From Polyangiaceae bacterium (lineage in GTDB: Bacteria; Myxococcota_A; Polyangia; Polyangiales; Polyangiaceae): 64,000 nt of DNA. Numbering within the stretch: the first letter of the stretch is position 1; every line of letters begins with the position of its first letter. The DNA is taken from the NCBI GenBank assembly GCA_947475525.1, contig CANJMI010000001.1, positions 62,001-126,000 of the forward strand. The letters run 5' to 3'. Both the position numbers and the translations under genes were made by a program. This document shows, in pieces, positions 1-7,842 of the stretch. Under the pieces are notes generated by a model. That model saw nothing but the letters and a program-made list of their open reading frames with translations. It was not told the origin of the DNA and did no database searches.

Positions 1-13
1 GTTGGAACCGAGC

Positions 14-499
14 CTACTCAGGCTTGTGCTCGGATTCTGGCGTGGCAGGTACCAGGTTCCCGTCCGGAAGGCCAGCAACATTGACGTCCGTGTCCGCAGG
101 AGGCTCGACGTCGTATCCGCTTCGCAGAAGCGAACCGATCATGATGCCGAGAGGCAGCGCGCCGTAGCCGACCGCGAGCGTCAATGGCGAGGTGAGCCCC
201 GACTTCATGAGAAGCCAGGCGCCCCCGAAGAGCAGGAGGATCTTCAGCACCGCGATCATCGCCCAGTAACGCGAGCCGGGTCCGCCCGACAGGACGCCGC
301 GACCGACGTACGCGAAGAACCACAAGTTCAACGTGGCGACGAGTCCACCGACCGCAACGCCGAGACCAGCTGCCGGACCACCGATCGCGAGAGCGGCAAC
401 GGCGAACACCACCGCGACAGCGCCGACGGCGGTCAGCGAAAAAATGATGTCCGCTTCGAACGGTTTGACCGGACTCGCTTTGGTCGGCAGCTTAAGCAT
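14..499 (-). CDS. atpI: ATP synthase subunit I (AtpI)-like membrane protein
   Basis: A protein of 161 residues with four predicted membrane segments (about 17-38, 43-66, 78-99 and 103-122) and a hydrophilic tail, the size and layout of AtpI-type accessory subunits that help assemble the c-ring of F-type ATP synthase. I chose the ATG at 499 because it overlaps the stop of the upstream AtpZ-like gene by 8 bases, which suggests translational coupling; longer upstream starts would run into that gene. It ends at a TAG near the window edge. Family knowledge predicts atpB/atpE next on this strand, outside the window. The name rests on topology and context more than on a sequence signature. Confidence 0.7.
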   Translation of the reverse strand: MLKLPTKASPVKPFEADIIFSLTAVGAVAVVFAVAALAIGGPAAGLGVAVGGLVATLNLWFFAYVGRGVLSGGPGSRYWAMIAVLKILLLFGGAWLLMKSGLTSPLTLAVGYGALPLGIMIGSLLRSGYDVEPPADTDVNVAGLPDGNLVPATPESEHKPE

Positions 500-878
500 C
501 GGGCTCCTCGCGTGGCGTCTGAGTCGCCCCAGGAGCCGGTCCGCTCGCGGGCTTGGGAAGGCTCTCTTCCCGAATCGCGGAGCGCTCACGGCTCGCCGCC
601 ATCCGTTCGCTCATCGCGAAGCGTGCGCTGCGGCCGACGTCCGCGGCGCGAAAGCCGTCAGTCTCGGTCTCGTGCTTCATGCGCATCGTCGCGCGGTAAA
701 GCGAGCGAAAGCCTGCTGCGACGCCGAACGCGAGCCCGAGGATCGCCAAGACGGGCTCCGTTGCGAATTTGGCGTCGAGCCAACGACCACCGAAAAAGCC
801 AAACAGCACCGAGAGGGTGAGCTCAATGCCGACGGTCGAATAACTCACGGCCCTCAGCGATTTCCGGTCGAACGCCAC
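492..878 (-). CDS. atpZ: AtpZ-like F0F1 ATPase-associated small membrane protein
   Basis: A 128-residue protein with two membrane helices (about 13-32 and 40-60; the first contains LFGFFGGRWLD) and a charged C-terminal tail. The pattern of a Gly-rich first hairpin and a short 'D..F.T.P' loop matches the AtpZ / 'F0F1-ATPase subunit (Ca2+/Mg2+ transporter)' family that pairs with AtpI. The start is a GTG at 878, 32 bases after the stop of rdgB; no in-frame ATG exists nearby, and the longer reading frame would overlap rdgB extensively. It overlaps atpI by 8 bases. AtpZ and AtpI are known in other bacteria to form a Mg/Ca channel supplying ATP synthase; that role here is inferred. Confidence 0.75.
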   Translation of the reverse strand: MAFDRKSLRAVSYSTVGIELTLSVLFGFFGGRWLDAKFATEPVLAILGLAFGVAAGFRSLYRATMRMKHETETDGFRAADVGRSARFAMSERMAASRERSAIREESLPKPASGPAPGATQTPREEPDA

Positions 879-910
879 GATCGACCGCTTACTCGCGATC
901 CCCGATCCGG

Positions 911-1606
911 TCAAACCGTGCGGCCCAGTTGGAGCGCTTCCCGGGACGTCGCGAGGCGCGCCAAGACGAGGCTCTCGAGGATCGGGCGCAGCGCGGCGAG
1001 GGCTTGGCCGCGATGGCTGATGGCGTTTTTGGCTTCGTCCGAAAGCTCCGCCATCGTGCACGGAGCGCCACCGTCACCCGCGCCCGCGACGACGAACAGC
1101 GGGTCGTAGCCGAACCCGCACGAGCCGCTTGGGGCCATCGCGATGCGGCCCTCGCACGTCCCTTCGACAACGTGCTCGTTGCTGCCGGCGACGCCCCACG
1201 GATCGACGAGAACGAGGGCGCAGCGAAACCGCGCCGCACGACCGAGCTCGCCGACCTCACGGAGCTCACCGAGGAGGTGCGCGCAGTTGTCGGCATCGGA
1301 CGCGCGCTCGCCTGCATAACGGGCGGAGCGGACACCGGGCCTGCCACCCAGCGCATCGACCTCGAGTCCGGAGTCGTCCGCGAGGGTGAGGTGCCGAGAA
1401 GCCGTGGCGATCGTGCGGGCCTTTTTCTGAGCGTTGGCGACGAAGGTGTCACCATCCTCTTCGACGTGCGGCGGCGCGAGCACCTCCGAGACACCGAGGA
1501 CCTCTAGGGGCAGCCCACGCAAAATTGCCCGTATTTCAATGAGTTTGTGCCGATTTCCCGTCGCAACGACGAGAGTCAACACGGGCGCCACGCCTCCCTC
1601 GTGCAC
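911..1606 (-). CDS. rdgB: XTP/dITP diphosphatase RdgB (HAM1 family)
   Basis: Hydrolyses non-canonical purine triphosphates (XTP, dITP, ITP) to monophosphates, cleaning the nucleotide pool. Visible family signatures are the N-terminal nucleotide-binding strand VVATGNRHKLIEI, the EEDGDTFVANAQKKA segment, LADDSGLEVDALGG, the PGVRSARYAGE loop, and the GFGYDPLF motif, all in canonical order. Length (231) is slightly above the usual ~200 because of a C-terminal extension after 'SHRGQALAAL'. The GTG at 1606 lies 3 bases after the rph stop; GTG/TTG codons at 1591, 1582 and 1579 are also possible starts. Third gene of the leucine dehydrogenase-rph-rdgB-atpZ-atpI operon; rph-rdgB linkage is common in proteobacteria. 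Confidence 0.95.
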   Translation of the reverse strand: MHEGGVAPVLTLVVATGNRHKLIEIRAILRGLPLEVLGVSEVLAPPHVEEDGDTFVANAQKKARTIATASRHLTLADDSGLEVDALGGRPGVRSARYAGERASDADNCAHLLGELREVGELGRAARFRCALVLVDPWGVAGSNEHVVEGTCEGRIAMAPSGSCGFGYDPLFVVAGAGDGGAPCTMAELSDEAKNAISHRGQALAALRPILESLVLARLATSREALQLGRTV

Positions 1607-1609
1607 GGT

Positions 1610-2365
1610 TCAGCGCTCCGCCTTTTTCATCAAAATACGCAAGTCCGCGCCAGCGCCGTCGAGCGCGCTTTTCTGCACGTCGCCGAGGCCGCGAATTGCA
1701 ACGAGCGCCGCATCGAGCATCCGATCGAAATCGCTTCGCGGAAGCGCCCGCCCCTCGGCGGTGCCTTGAACCTCGATAAGCTCACCTTCGAGAGTCGCCA
1801 CGACGTTGAGATCGACGCGCGCGCGGCTGTCTTCGGAGTAATCGAGGTCGACCAGCACCTCGCCATCGACGAAACCCACGCTGACCGCGGCAACCTGATC
1901 GCGAATGACACGTGCGAGCCCGCGCGAATGAAGTGCGAGCGCCGTCGCAATAAAGCCCGCCGTCACCGAAGCGGTGCGCGTGCCGCCATCGGCCTCGAGC
2001 ACATCGCAATCGATCGTGAGGGTGCGAGGCCCGAGCGCCTTCAGGTCGAGTGACGAGCGCAAGGCCCGCCCGACGAGGCGCTGGATCTCGAGGGTGCGGC
2101 CCTTCGGCGGTTTGTTGCGACCCTCGCGTTCTTCGCGCCGTTTCGGGTTTGCGCGCGGGTGCATTTGGTACTCCGCGGTGAGCCAACCTCCCTCTTTGTC
2201 ATCCAGCCACTTCGGGATGGAGTCCTCGAGGGACGCGGTCACGAGCACGAGCGTTCCGCCGGACCGATAGAGGGCGGAGCCTTCGCTCATCGTGTGAAAA
2301 CCGGTCACGACGGTGACGGGACGAAGGTCGGAGGCGGGGCGGCCCGCGTGGCGCGTGATGCTCAT
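1610..2365 (-). CDS. rph: Ribonuclease PH
   Basis: A phosphorolytic 3'-5' exoribonuclease that trims tRNA 3' ends. The 251-residue product has the full RNase PH fold with the typical blocks: an N-terminal R-H-x-G-R-x-x-D-L-R-P, a 'GSALYRSGGTLVLVTASLED' region, the EYQMHPRANPKRREREGR-like segment with conserved Arg residues that bind tRNA, the SLDLKALGPRTLTIDCDVL block and 'ADGGTRTASVTAGF'. Length matches the family (about 240). Its ATG overlaps the TGA of the upstream leucine dehydrogenase by 4 bases (ATGA), so the two are probably translated together. Confidence 0.96.
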   Translation of the reverse strand: MSITRHAGRPASDLRPVTVVTGFHTMSEGSALYRSGGTLVLVTASLEDSIPKWLDDKEGGWLTAEYQMHPRANPKRREEREGRNKPPKGRTLEIQRLVGRALRSSLDLKALGPRTLTIDCDVLEADGGTRTASVTAGFIATALALHSRGLARVIRDQVAAVSVGFVDGEVLVDLDYSEDSRARVDLNVVATLEGELIEVQGTAEGRALPRSDFDRMLDAALVAIRGLGDVQKSALDGAGADLRILMKKAER

Positions 2366-3414
2366 CGCGCCTCCGGGGTGCTCGCCACGTGACCGAGCCT
2401 CTCTTCAACCATCAAGTCGGCCACGCGATAGGTGGGCGTGAACGAACTCTTCGAGCGCTCCGAAATTTCGAGGATCGTATCGAACACCTTCATCGTCTTC
2501 TCCCTAGCTTTGAGCGCATCGTAGCCTTGAAGCTCGAGCGCGACATTGATGAGACCGCCCGCGTTGATCGCGTAGTCGGGGGCGTAGAGGATGCCGCGCG
2601 AGTGAAGATCGTCCCCGTGGCGCGGCTCCGCAAGCTGGTTGTTCGCCGCGCCGGCAACGACCCGGGCCTTCAATCGCGGGATCGTTTCATCGTTGAGCGC
2701 CGAACCGAGCGCACACGGCGCGAGCACGTCGCACACGACATCAAAGATCGCCGTGTTCGGGACGATCGTGGCTTTGAATTCCCGCTCGGCACGCTCGGCT
2801 TTCAACGGATCGACGTCCGATACGGAGAGCACCGCACCTTGCTCGAACAGCTCTTTGCAGAGGTGATAGCCAACGTGTCCGACACCCTGCACCGCAACGT
2901 GCAGTCCCTCGAGGGAGGTGCGGCCGAGCTGGATGGCCACGCACGCTTCAATCCCCCGGCGAACGCCGAGCGCCGTAAACGGCGACGGATCCCCCGAGCC
3001 CCCGCCCGTGCCTACGACTTGCTTGGTGACGCCGCGCAAGACCTCCATGTCTTCGACGCCGGTGCCGGAATCCTCCGCGGTAAAGTACTGGCCCCCGAGG
3101 CCGTCGATGAAGCGCCCGAAAGCCCGGAAGAGGGCCGCGCGATCGAACAGTTTGTTCGGACGAATCATCACCGTTTTTCCCCCGCCGTGCGGCAAACCCG
3201 CGAGCGCGGCCTTGTAGGTCATGCCCCGTGCGAGCCGCAGAGCATCGACGAGGGCGTCTCGCTCTTCGGTGTAGTGCAAGAAGCGGCAACCACCGATGGC
3301 CGGGCCGAGCCGCGTGTCGTGAATTGCGACGAAGCAATGCATGCCACTGGCGGCATCGCGGCCGACGTGAACGGCACCGAAGTCGTGCTTCTCGAGGAGT
3401 GGAAAGAGGTCCAT
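2362..3414 (-). CDS. Leucine dehydrogenase (Glu/Leu/Phe/Val dehydrogenase family)
   Basis: NAD-dependent oxidative deamination of branched-chain amino acids to 2-oxo acids, here 350 residues. The catalytic Lys residues fall at K68 (MTYKAALAG) and K80 (HGGGKTV), the same numbers as in characterised Bacillus leucine dehydrogenases, and a Rossmann fingerprint VQGVGHVGYHL lies in the second half. The start is the ATG at 3414 giving MDLFPLLEKHDFG; the longer open frame upstream would cross the divergent kinase promoter. Divergent from the Ser/Thr kinase with 55 bases between starts. In myxobacteria this enzyme can feed isovaleryl-CoA into branched fatty acids; that link is inference. Phenylalanine or valine dehydrogenase cannot be excluded. 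Confidence 0.88.
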   Translation of the reverse strand: MDLFPLLEKHDFGAVHVGRDAASGMHCFVAIHDTRLGPAIGGCRFLHYTEERDALVDALRLARGMTYKAALAGLPHGGGKTVMIRPNKLFDRAALFRAFGRFIDGLGGQYFTAEDSGTGVEDMEVLRGVTKQVVGTGGGSGDPSPFTALGVRRGIEACVAIQLGRTSLEGLHVAVQGVGHVGYHLCKELFEQGAVLSVSDVDPLKAERAEREFKATIVPNTAIFDVVCDVLAPCALGSALNDETIPRLKARVVAGAANNQLAEPRHGDDLHSRGILYAPDYAINAGGLINVALELQGYDALKAREKTMKVFDTILEISERSKSSFTPTYRVADLMVEERLGHVASTPEAR

Positions 3415-3469
3415 GGGTGCGCGCGTCTTACCTCGACACGCGCCCCCGCAAAACGAGTAAAGTCTCCGA

Positions 3470-4408
3470 ATGGATGGGCCCGGCACGATGCTCGCCGGGA
3501 AGTACCAGCTCGTCGACATCGCGGGCACCGGAGGAATGGCCACCGTCTGGCGGGCCGTGCAGCGTGGACCCGCGGCGTTCGAGCGCTTCGTCGCGGTAAA
3601 GCTTATCCACGCGCGGCTGGCGCACGACCCGGCGTTTGTCGCGATGTTCGTCGAGGAGGCTCGCGTATCGGCGCAGCTCGTCCACCCGAACATCGTCCAG
3701 GTCTATGACTTCGGACAAGGCGAGGACCGTTACTTCCTCGTGATGGAATGGGTAGACGGGATGTCGCTAAGCCAGTTCTTGCGCCTCGGCTCCGAGCATG
3801 GCGTACGCATCCCCTGGCCTTTTGTCGCGATGCTCGGCCTCGACACGTTGCGCGGACTTCAGGCGGCCCACGAACGGAAAGACCCTCACGGGCGCGTGTC
3901 GCCAATTTTTCACCGCGACGTGACGCCACAGAACATCCTGCTCGGGACCAATGGCATCGTAAAATTGGCTGATTTCGGACTCGCACGGGCAACGGATCGC
4001 GCGCGCATGACCGCTCCCGACATCGTCAAAGGCAAGGTCGGCTACCTCGCCCCAGAGCTGACGAAAGTTCCCGAAGCGACAACGCAATCCGATCTCTACT
4101 CACTCGGCATCGTGCTCTGGCAAGCGCTCGCCGGACGCACGCTTTTCGAGGGCCAAGACGACATCGAGATTTTCGCCGCGGCGAGTCGAGGCGAAACCCC
4201 ACCGATACGCGCCCTCCGTGATGACGTCCCAGACGAGCTCGCCAACGTCATCGAGCGCGCCCTCGCCTTCGATCCGAAAGACCGTTTCGAGAGTGCTCAC
4301 CAGATGGCTCGCGTACTCATCCGCGCCCTCCGCTCGCTGAATTGCGACCCCGATCCGCGGCTCGTCACGGAGCCGCTTCGGGAGCTGCGTCAGCTCGGCT
4401 CACGGTGA
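3470..4408 (+). CDS. Hanks-type serine/threonine protein kinase, kinase domain only
   Basis: A 312-residue kinase with no membrane segment or sensory domain. Visible elements: Gly-rich loop GTGGMATVW (about 19-27), invariant Lys K44 (VAVKLIH), helix C Glu near 62-63, catalytic loop HRDVTPQN at 148-155, DFG at 168-170, and LAPE at 193-196. The catalytic-loop Lys of the usual HRDLKPEN is Thr here, a substitution I know from many myxobacterial kinases, so activity is plausible but not certain. Being stand-alone and cytosolic, it probably relies on partner proteins for input. Transcribed divergently from leucine dehydrogenase. Confidence 0.93.
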   Translation: MDGPGTMLAGKYQLVDIAGTGGMATVWRAVQRGPAAFERFVAVKLIHARLAHDPAFVAMFVEEARVSAQLVHPNIVQVYDFGQGEDRYFLVMEWVDGMSLSQFLRLGSEHGVRIPWPFVAMLGLDTLRGLQAAHERKDPHGRVSPIFHRDVTPQNILLGTNGIVKLADFGLARATDRARMTAPDIVKGKVGYLAPELTKVPEATTQSDLYSLGIVLWQALAGRTLFEGQDDIEIFAAASRGETPPIRALRDDVPDELANVIERALAFDPKDRFESAHQMARVLIRALRSLNCDPDPRLVTEPLRELRQLGSR

Positions 4409-4447
4409 GCGCCGCGAAGACCTACCGCGACGTTGATGCGAGCCGAC

Positions 4448-5437
4448 TCAAGGCAACGTGAAGCGCGCGCCGAGGTGAAGACGCGCGGCGTAGTAGGAAG
4501 CGACATCGGCCCGAAGAGGCGTCGAGATCGGCAGAAGCAAGCTTAGGGTCGGCGTGACAACTCGAAACTGCAGCCGCACGCTTGGCGCGAGGGTGAGCTG
4601 GATGCGATACCGATCGCAGGGCGGAGCGCAGGAAGGAGCCGTGACCTCTTCGGTGAGCGAGTACACCTCGTGGAACTCGAGCCCGAGGGTCACCGGCTGA
4701 GCCACGCGCACGCCGGCGTACACGCTGACCAGCGCCGTCATGTCGATGCGATTTTCGCTCGCTTCCGGGTCGCGGATTCGAAAGGCGACATCGAGTCCCT
4801 GGCGCACTTGCAGCACGACCGGACCTGTCACGTGACGGAGGTCCACAAACGGGCGCACGGTCAGCGAGAGATCGTCGAAGAGAGGCAGGGCCCACGGTCG
4901 CACGACGCGCGACGCTCGCACGGCTTCGAGCTCAGCCGAATCAAACGCTCGCGGGAGCGGGAGCACGAGGCCAAGCCCTCCCCCCGCCGCCAAGCCCACG
5001 CGGCTCGTCCAGAGAGCACGCGCCCAAATCTCGGGGTTACCGAACACCGCGGCCACACCACCACTCGCGGGCGTCGTTCCTGCGGGCACTCTCGCGGCGC
5101 CAAGCTCGCTCGCCGCGCCGACGAAAAAGCGGCGAGGTGCGACGGCCCATTCGACGGCCACTCGCGCAGCGTACGAGTAGGCGCGGCCCGCCGTAATCGT
5201 TTCGCGGGAGGTAACGTCGGTCGGCTCCGCGGAGGCGAGCGTGTACTCGGTGTCCACGGCGATGCCACGATGCGAGAGCCCGGGCAAAGGCGGCGGTCCT
5301 TCGACGTCACTTCCGGGGGTCGGCCGATCGTCCGCGAGCGCACGCGTCGGCAGCAGAACCGCGAGGCAAAACGCAGCACACAAGAAGGCTGGCGCCGAGA
5401 ATGCCCTCAAGCGCGCGCGTCGCTTCGCCCGCACCAT
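4448..5437 (-). CDS. Putative outer-membrane beta-barrel protein, uncharacterised
   Basis: A 329-residue protein with a clear N-terminal signal peptide: Arg-rich start, hydrophobic core about 13-32, and a cleavage-like ALAD. After a Pro-rich linker come alternating hydrophobic/polar strands such as LRVVTPTLSLLLPIST near the C terminus, ending in ...HLGARFTLP, a beta-signal-like end. This supports an outer-membrane barrel or a periplasmic beta-rich protein; I do not recognise a specific family. The ATG at 5437 begins 8 bases after the rseP stop, so it is probably co-transcribed with that envelope-stress protease. It converges on the kinase gene. Confidence 0.75.
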   Translation of the reverse strand: MVRAKRRARLRAFSAPAFLCAAFCLAVLLPTRALADDRPTPGSDVEGPPPLPGLSHRGIAVDTEYTLASAEPTDVTSRETITAGRAYSYAARVAVEWAVAPRRFFVGAASELGAARVPAGTTPASGGVAAVFGNPEIWARALWTSRVGLAAGGGLGLVLPLPRAFDSAELEAVRASRVVRPWALPLFDDLSLTVRPFVDLRHVTGPVVLQVRQGLDVAFRIRDPEASENRIDMTALVSVYAGVRVAQPVTLGLEFHEVYSLTEEVTAPSCAPPCDRYRIQLTLAPSVRLQFRVVTPTLSLLLPISTPLRADVASYYAARLHLGARFTLP

Positions 5438-5445
5438 CGCGTACG

Positions 5446-6582
5446 TCAGCGACCGAGCTTCAGGTCGTTAAAAATCGTCACGTAGAGCATCACGCCGAGC
5501 AGCATCATCAGGCCGACCACGTGAATGTGCGCCTCGACGCGCGCGTTTGGTTTGCGCCGGGTCGTCAGCTCATAGCCGAGGAACACGAGCCTGCCGCCAT
5601 CGAGCGCCGGGAACGGAATCAAGTTGAAGGCCCCGAGGTAAGCGGAGAGCACGCCCATCAAGTTCAGCCAGTCGGTAAACGAGCGGCGCACCATCTTCGC
5701 GCCCTCCGTAATGATCGTGACCGGGCCGTGGACTTCTGGCTTCACTCTGCCGGTCAGCATATCGCCGAGCCCAAGGACGAGGTTTTTCACGACGACGGGT
5801 GGACTCGTGATCGCAAGCTTGACGGCTTGGCCCGCCGTCACGGGCTCATGCCGGCCGCGAGGTCTCACGCCGATGATGCCCCGCTTCTCGTTTCGCTCAT
5901 CACGGCGCGGGGTCATCGTCAACGCGACGCGTTCATCCTGGCGATTGACGACGATGACGATCGGTTCGCCCGGGTGGGCCGAGACGTTCTTGGCCATCGC
6001 CTCCCACGAGTCGACCGCTTGCCCTGAAACCTCGACGACCCGATCACCGTCCCGAAGGCCGGCCTGCTCCGCGGGCTCGCCTACCATCACCTCGACCGCG
6101 TTGCTCCCGACCTCACTGGGCGACGGGAAGGTCGTCAATCCACCATAAAAATAGCTGAAAAAGAAAAACACCGATGCGAAGAGATAATTGGCGAGTGGGC
6201 CGCCAAAGATGGTGACGACCCGACCGAGCAAGCTCGCATTCGCGTAACTGCCTTTGTCTTTCGGGTCATTTTCCTCGAAAGGGTTCATCCCGGCGATTTG
6301 CACGTACGCGAGAAACGGGATCATCGCGGCTTGGTACACCGTCGGACCGTGCTTCTCCGCGTCGTGCTTGCCGAGGCGCAGCCGCACCTTGCCCGCGAGC
6401 GTCGTAAACCAGAAGTAACCGTCTTGCGGTTCGATCTTGAAGAAGGTCGGTCCAAAACCGATCGAGAACGTGGTCACGCGCATCCCGAAGGACCGCGCCG
6501 CGAAGAAGTGCCCCGCTTCGTGCACGATCATCAATACGGCCAAGCCGAGGATCGCGATCAGGATATCGAACACCTTTCCCAT
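5446..6582 (-). CDS. rseP: RseP/RIP-type site-2 zinc metalloprotease
   Basis: Intramembrane protease of family M50B that releases membrane-tethered regulators, typically anti-sigma factors. The 378-residue model starts at the ATG at 6582 and places the zinc motif HEAGH at 21-25 inside the first membrane helix, and the third ligand in FPALDGG (Asp328) near the C terminus. A single PDZ domain lies around 155-235 (VMVGEPAEQAGLRDGDRVV), whereas E. coli RseP has two. A longer GTG start at 6615 is possible but adds a charged stretch before the membrane helix. Downstream lies an outer-membrane protein gene, fitting an envelope role. Confidence 0.95.
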   Translation of the reverse strand: MGKVFDILIAILGLAVLMIVHEAGHFFAARSFGMRVTTFSIGFGPTFFKIEPQDGYFWFTTLAGKVRLRLGKHDAEKHGPTVYQAAMIPFLAYVQIAGMNPFEENDPKDKGSYANASLLGRVVTIFGGPLANYLFASVFFFFSYFYGGLTTFPSPSEVGSNAVEVMVGEPAEQAGLRDGDRVVEVSGQAVDSWEAMAKNVSAHPGEPIVIVVNRQDERVALTMTPRRDERNEKRGIIGVRPRGRHEPVTAGQAVKLAITSPPVVVKNLVLGLGDMLTGRVKPEVHGPVTIITEGAKMVRRSFTDWLNLMGVLSAYLGAFNLIPFPALDGGRLVFLGYELTTRRKPNARVEAHIHVVGLMMLLGVMLYVTIFNDLKLGR

Positions 6583-6712
6583 CGGGTTTGAGTCTAGCGG
6601 CAGTCGCTCGCGCACGCACGTTCACGGCTCACCCCAGCGCCACAATCGCGTCAAAAACGAGGGAAATGACGGCCTTCGATGGCGAGCCGTCGCCCAGGCT
6701 ATAGTGGCCCGG

Positions 6713-7747
6713 ATGTCCAGATCGTGGCTCGCCCTTGCCCTCGCTGCCCCCTTGCTCGGAGGATGCCTCGAGGTGTGTTACCTCGGTCAAGCCGCGGCGG
6801 GCCAGGAGGACATCGGCTTTCGGTCGCGGCCGATCGAAGAAGCGCTCGCCGATCCAAACGTCCCGCCCGCGACCCGCGACATGCTCGCGATGATCGAAGA
6901 CGTGAAGCGCTACGGCGAGAGCCTTGGCCTGACGCGCACGGACAGCTACCGCGACTACGCCGACCTCGAACGCGAGGCCGTCGTTTGGGTGGTGACCGCG
7001 TCCCATCCGCTGCGCTTCGAGGCCGTGACGTGGCGCTTCCCCATTGTCGGCGCGGTGCCCTACCTCGGCTGGTTCGACCGCGACGACGCCCTGCGACACG
7101 CACGCGCGCTCGCGACGGCTGGGCACGACGTCTACATGCGTGAGGCCCGGGCCTATTCGACCCTCGGTTGGTTCCGCGATCCGGTGCTCTCCACGATGTT
7201 GAAGGACGGACCCGAGGAGCTTGTCGAGGTCGTGCTCCACGAGTCGATGCACGCGACCCATTTCGTGGCGAGCCAGACGGTCTACAACGAGAGCCTCGCG
7301 AACTTCGTGGGCAACGGAATGGCGACCGCGTACGTGCGGGATCGCCTGCGCGCCGATCCGTGGAGGCTCTTCGAGCACCGCGAACGAACGCACGAACACG
7401 AGCGCCGAGTGACGCGCCTCGGCGAGACGCACGCGGCCCTGGCGACGCTCTACGCGACGTCACTCCCAACTTCGGAAAAGCTCGCGCGGAAGCGAGCGAC
7501 CATCGATGCCGTCAAACGCGAGCTCGGGATCACGGCAGACTTGAACAACGCGGCGCTCTCGCAGGCCCAAGCTTACAACTCCGGCGCCGACGGATTCGCG
7601 GCGCTCTTCCAGGCGTGCGACCGAAGTTGGCCGCGCTTCATCGCGGCCGTGCGAACGATCGGGCCCGAGTCCTTTCACGAGTCCGACCAGCGCGCGATCG
7701 ATGCGCTCCTCATCACCCGCGCCCGTGCAGGCTGCCCGGTGGAGTGA
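6713..7747 (+). CDS. Predicted lipoprotein aminopeptidase (zinc metallopeptidase, DUF/PF10023-like)
   Basis: A 344-residue lipoprotein; the signal sequence ends in LGGC (Cys18). The zinc motif HESMH falls at 176-180 and is followed by 'ATHF' and a YNESLANFVG block that could carry the third ligand; this combination is typical of the putative aminopeptidase family often annotated as 'predicted aminopeptidase' in proteobacteria. The ATG at 6713 was chosen over far-upstream starts because it begins the signal peptide. Divergent from rseP. A Tyr/Trp-rich middle (VPYLGWF) is also family-typical. The substrate is unknown; the anchor suggests it acts at the periplasmic face of a membrane. Confidence 0.85.
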   Translation: MSRSWLALALAAPLLGGCLEVCYLGQAAAGQEDIGFRSRPIEEALADPNVPPATRDMLAMIEDVKRYGESLGLTRTDSYRDYADLEREAVVWVVTASHPLRFEAVTWRFPIVGAVPYLGWFDRDDALRHARALATAGHDVYMREARAYSTLGWFRDPVLSTMLKDGPEELVEVVLHESMHATHFVASQTVYNESLANFVGNGMATAYVRDRLRADPWRLFEHRERTHEHERRVTRLGETHAALATLYATSLPTSEKLARKRATIDAVKRELGITADLNNAALSQAQAYNSGADGFAALFQACDRSWPRFIAAVRTIGPESFHESDQRAIDALLITRARAGCPVE

Positions 7748-7842
7748 GCGCGCGCGCCGGCAGCGGGGCCACAATCGAAGGTTGCCTGCCGAGGGGCAAT
7801 CGAGCCATACAGCGAACCCGGCACTCGAGACCCACCGTGGCG

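Noticed and set aside
2389-3708. 439-residue plus-strand frame opposite leucine dehydrogenase
   Set aside because: It overlaps both the dehydrogenase and the kinase start; both of these have strong motifs.
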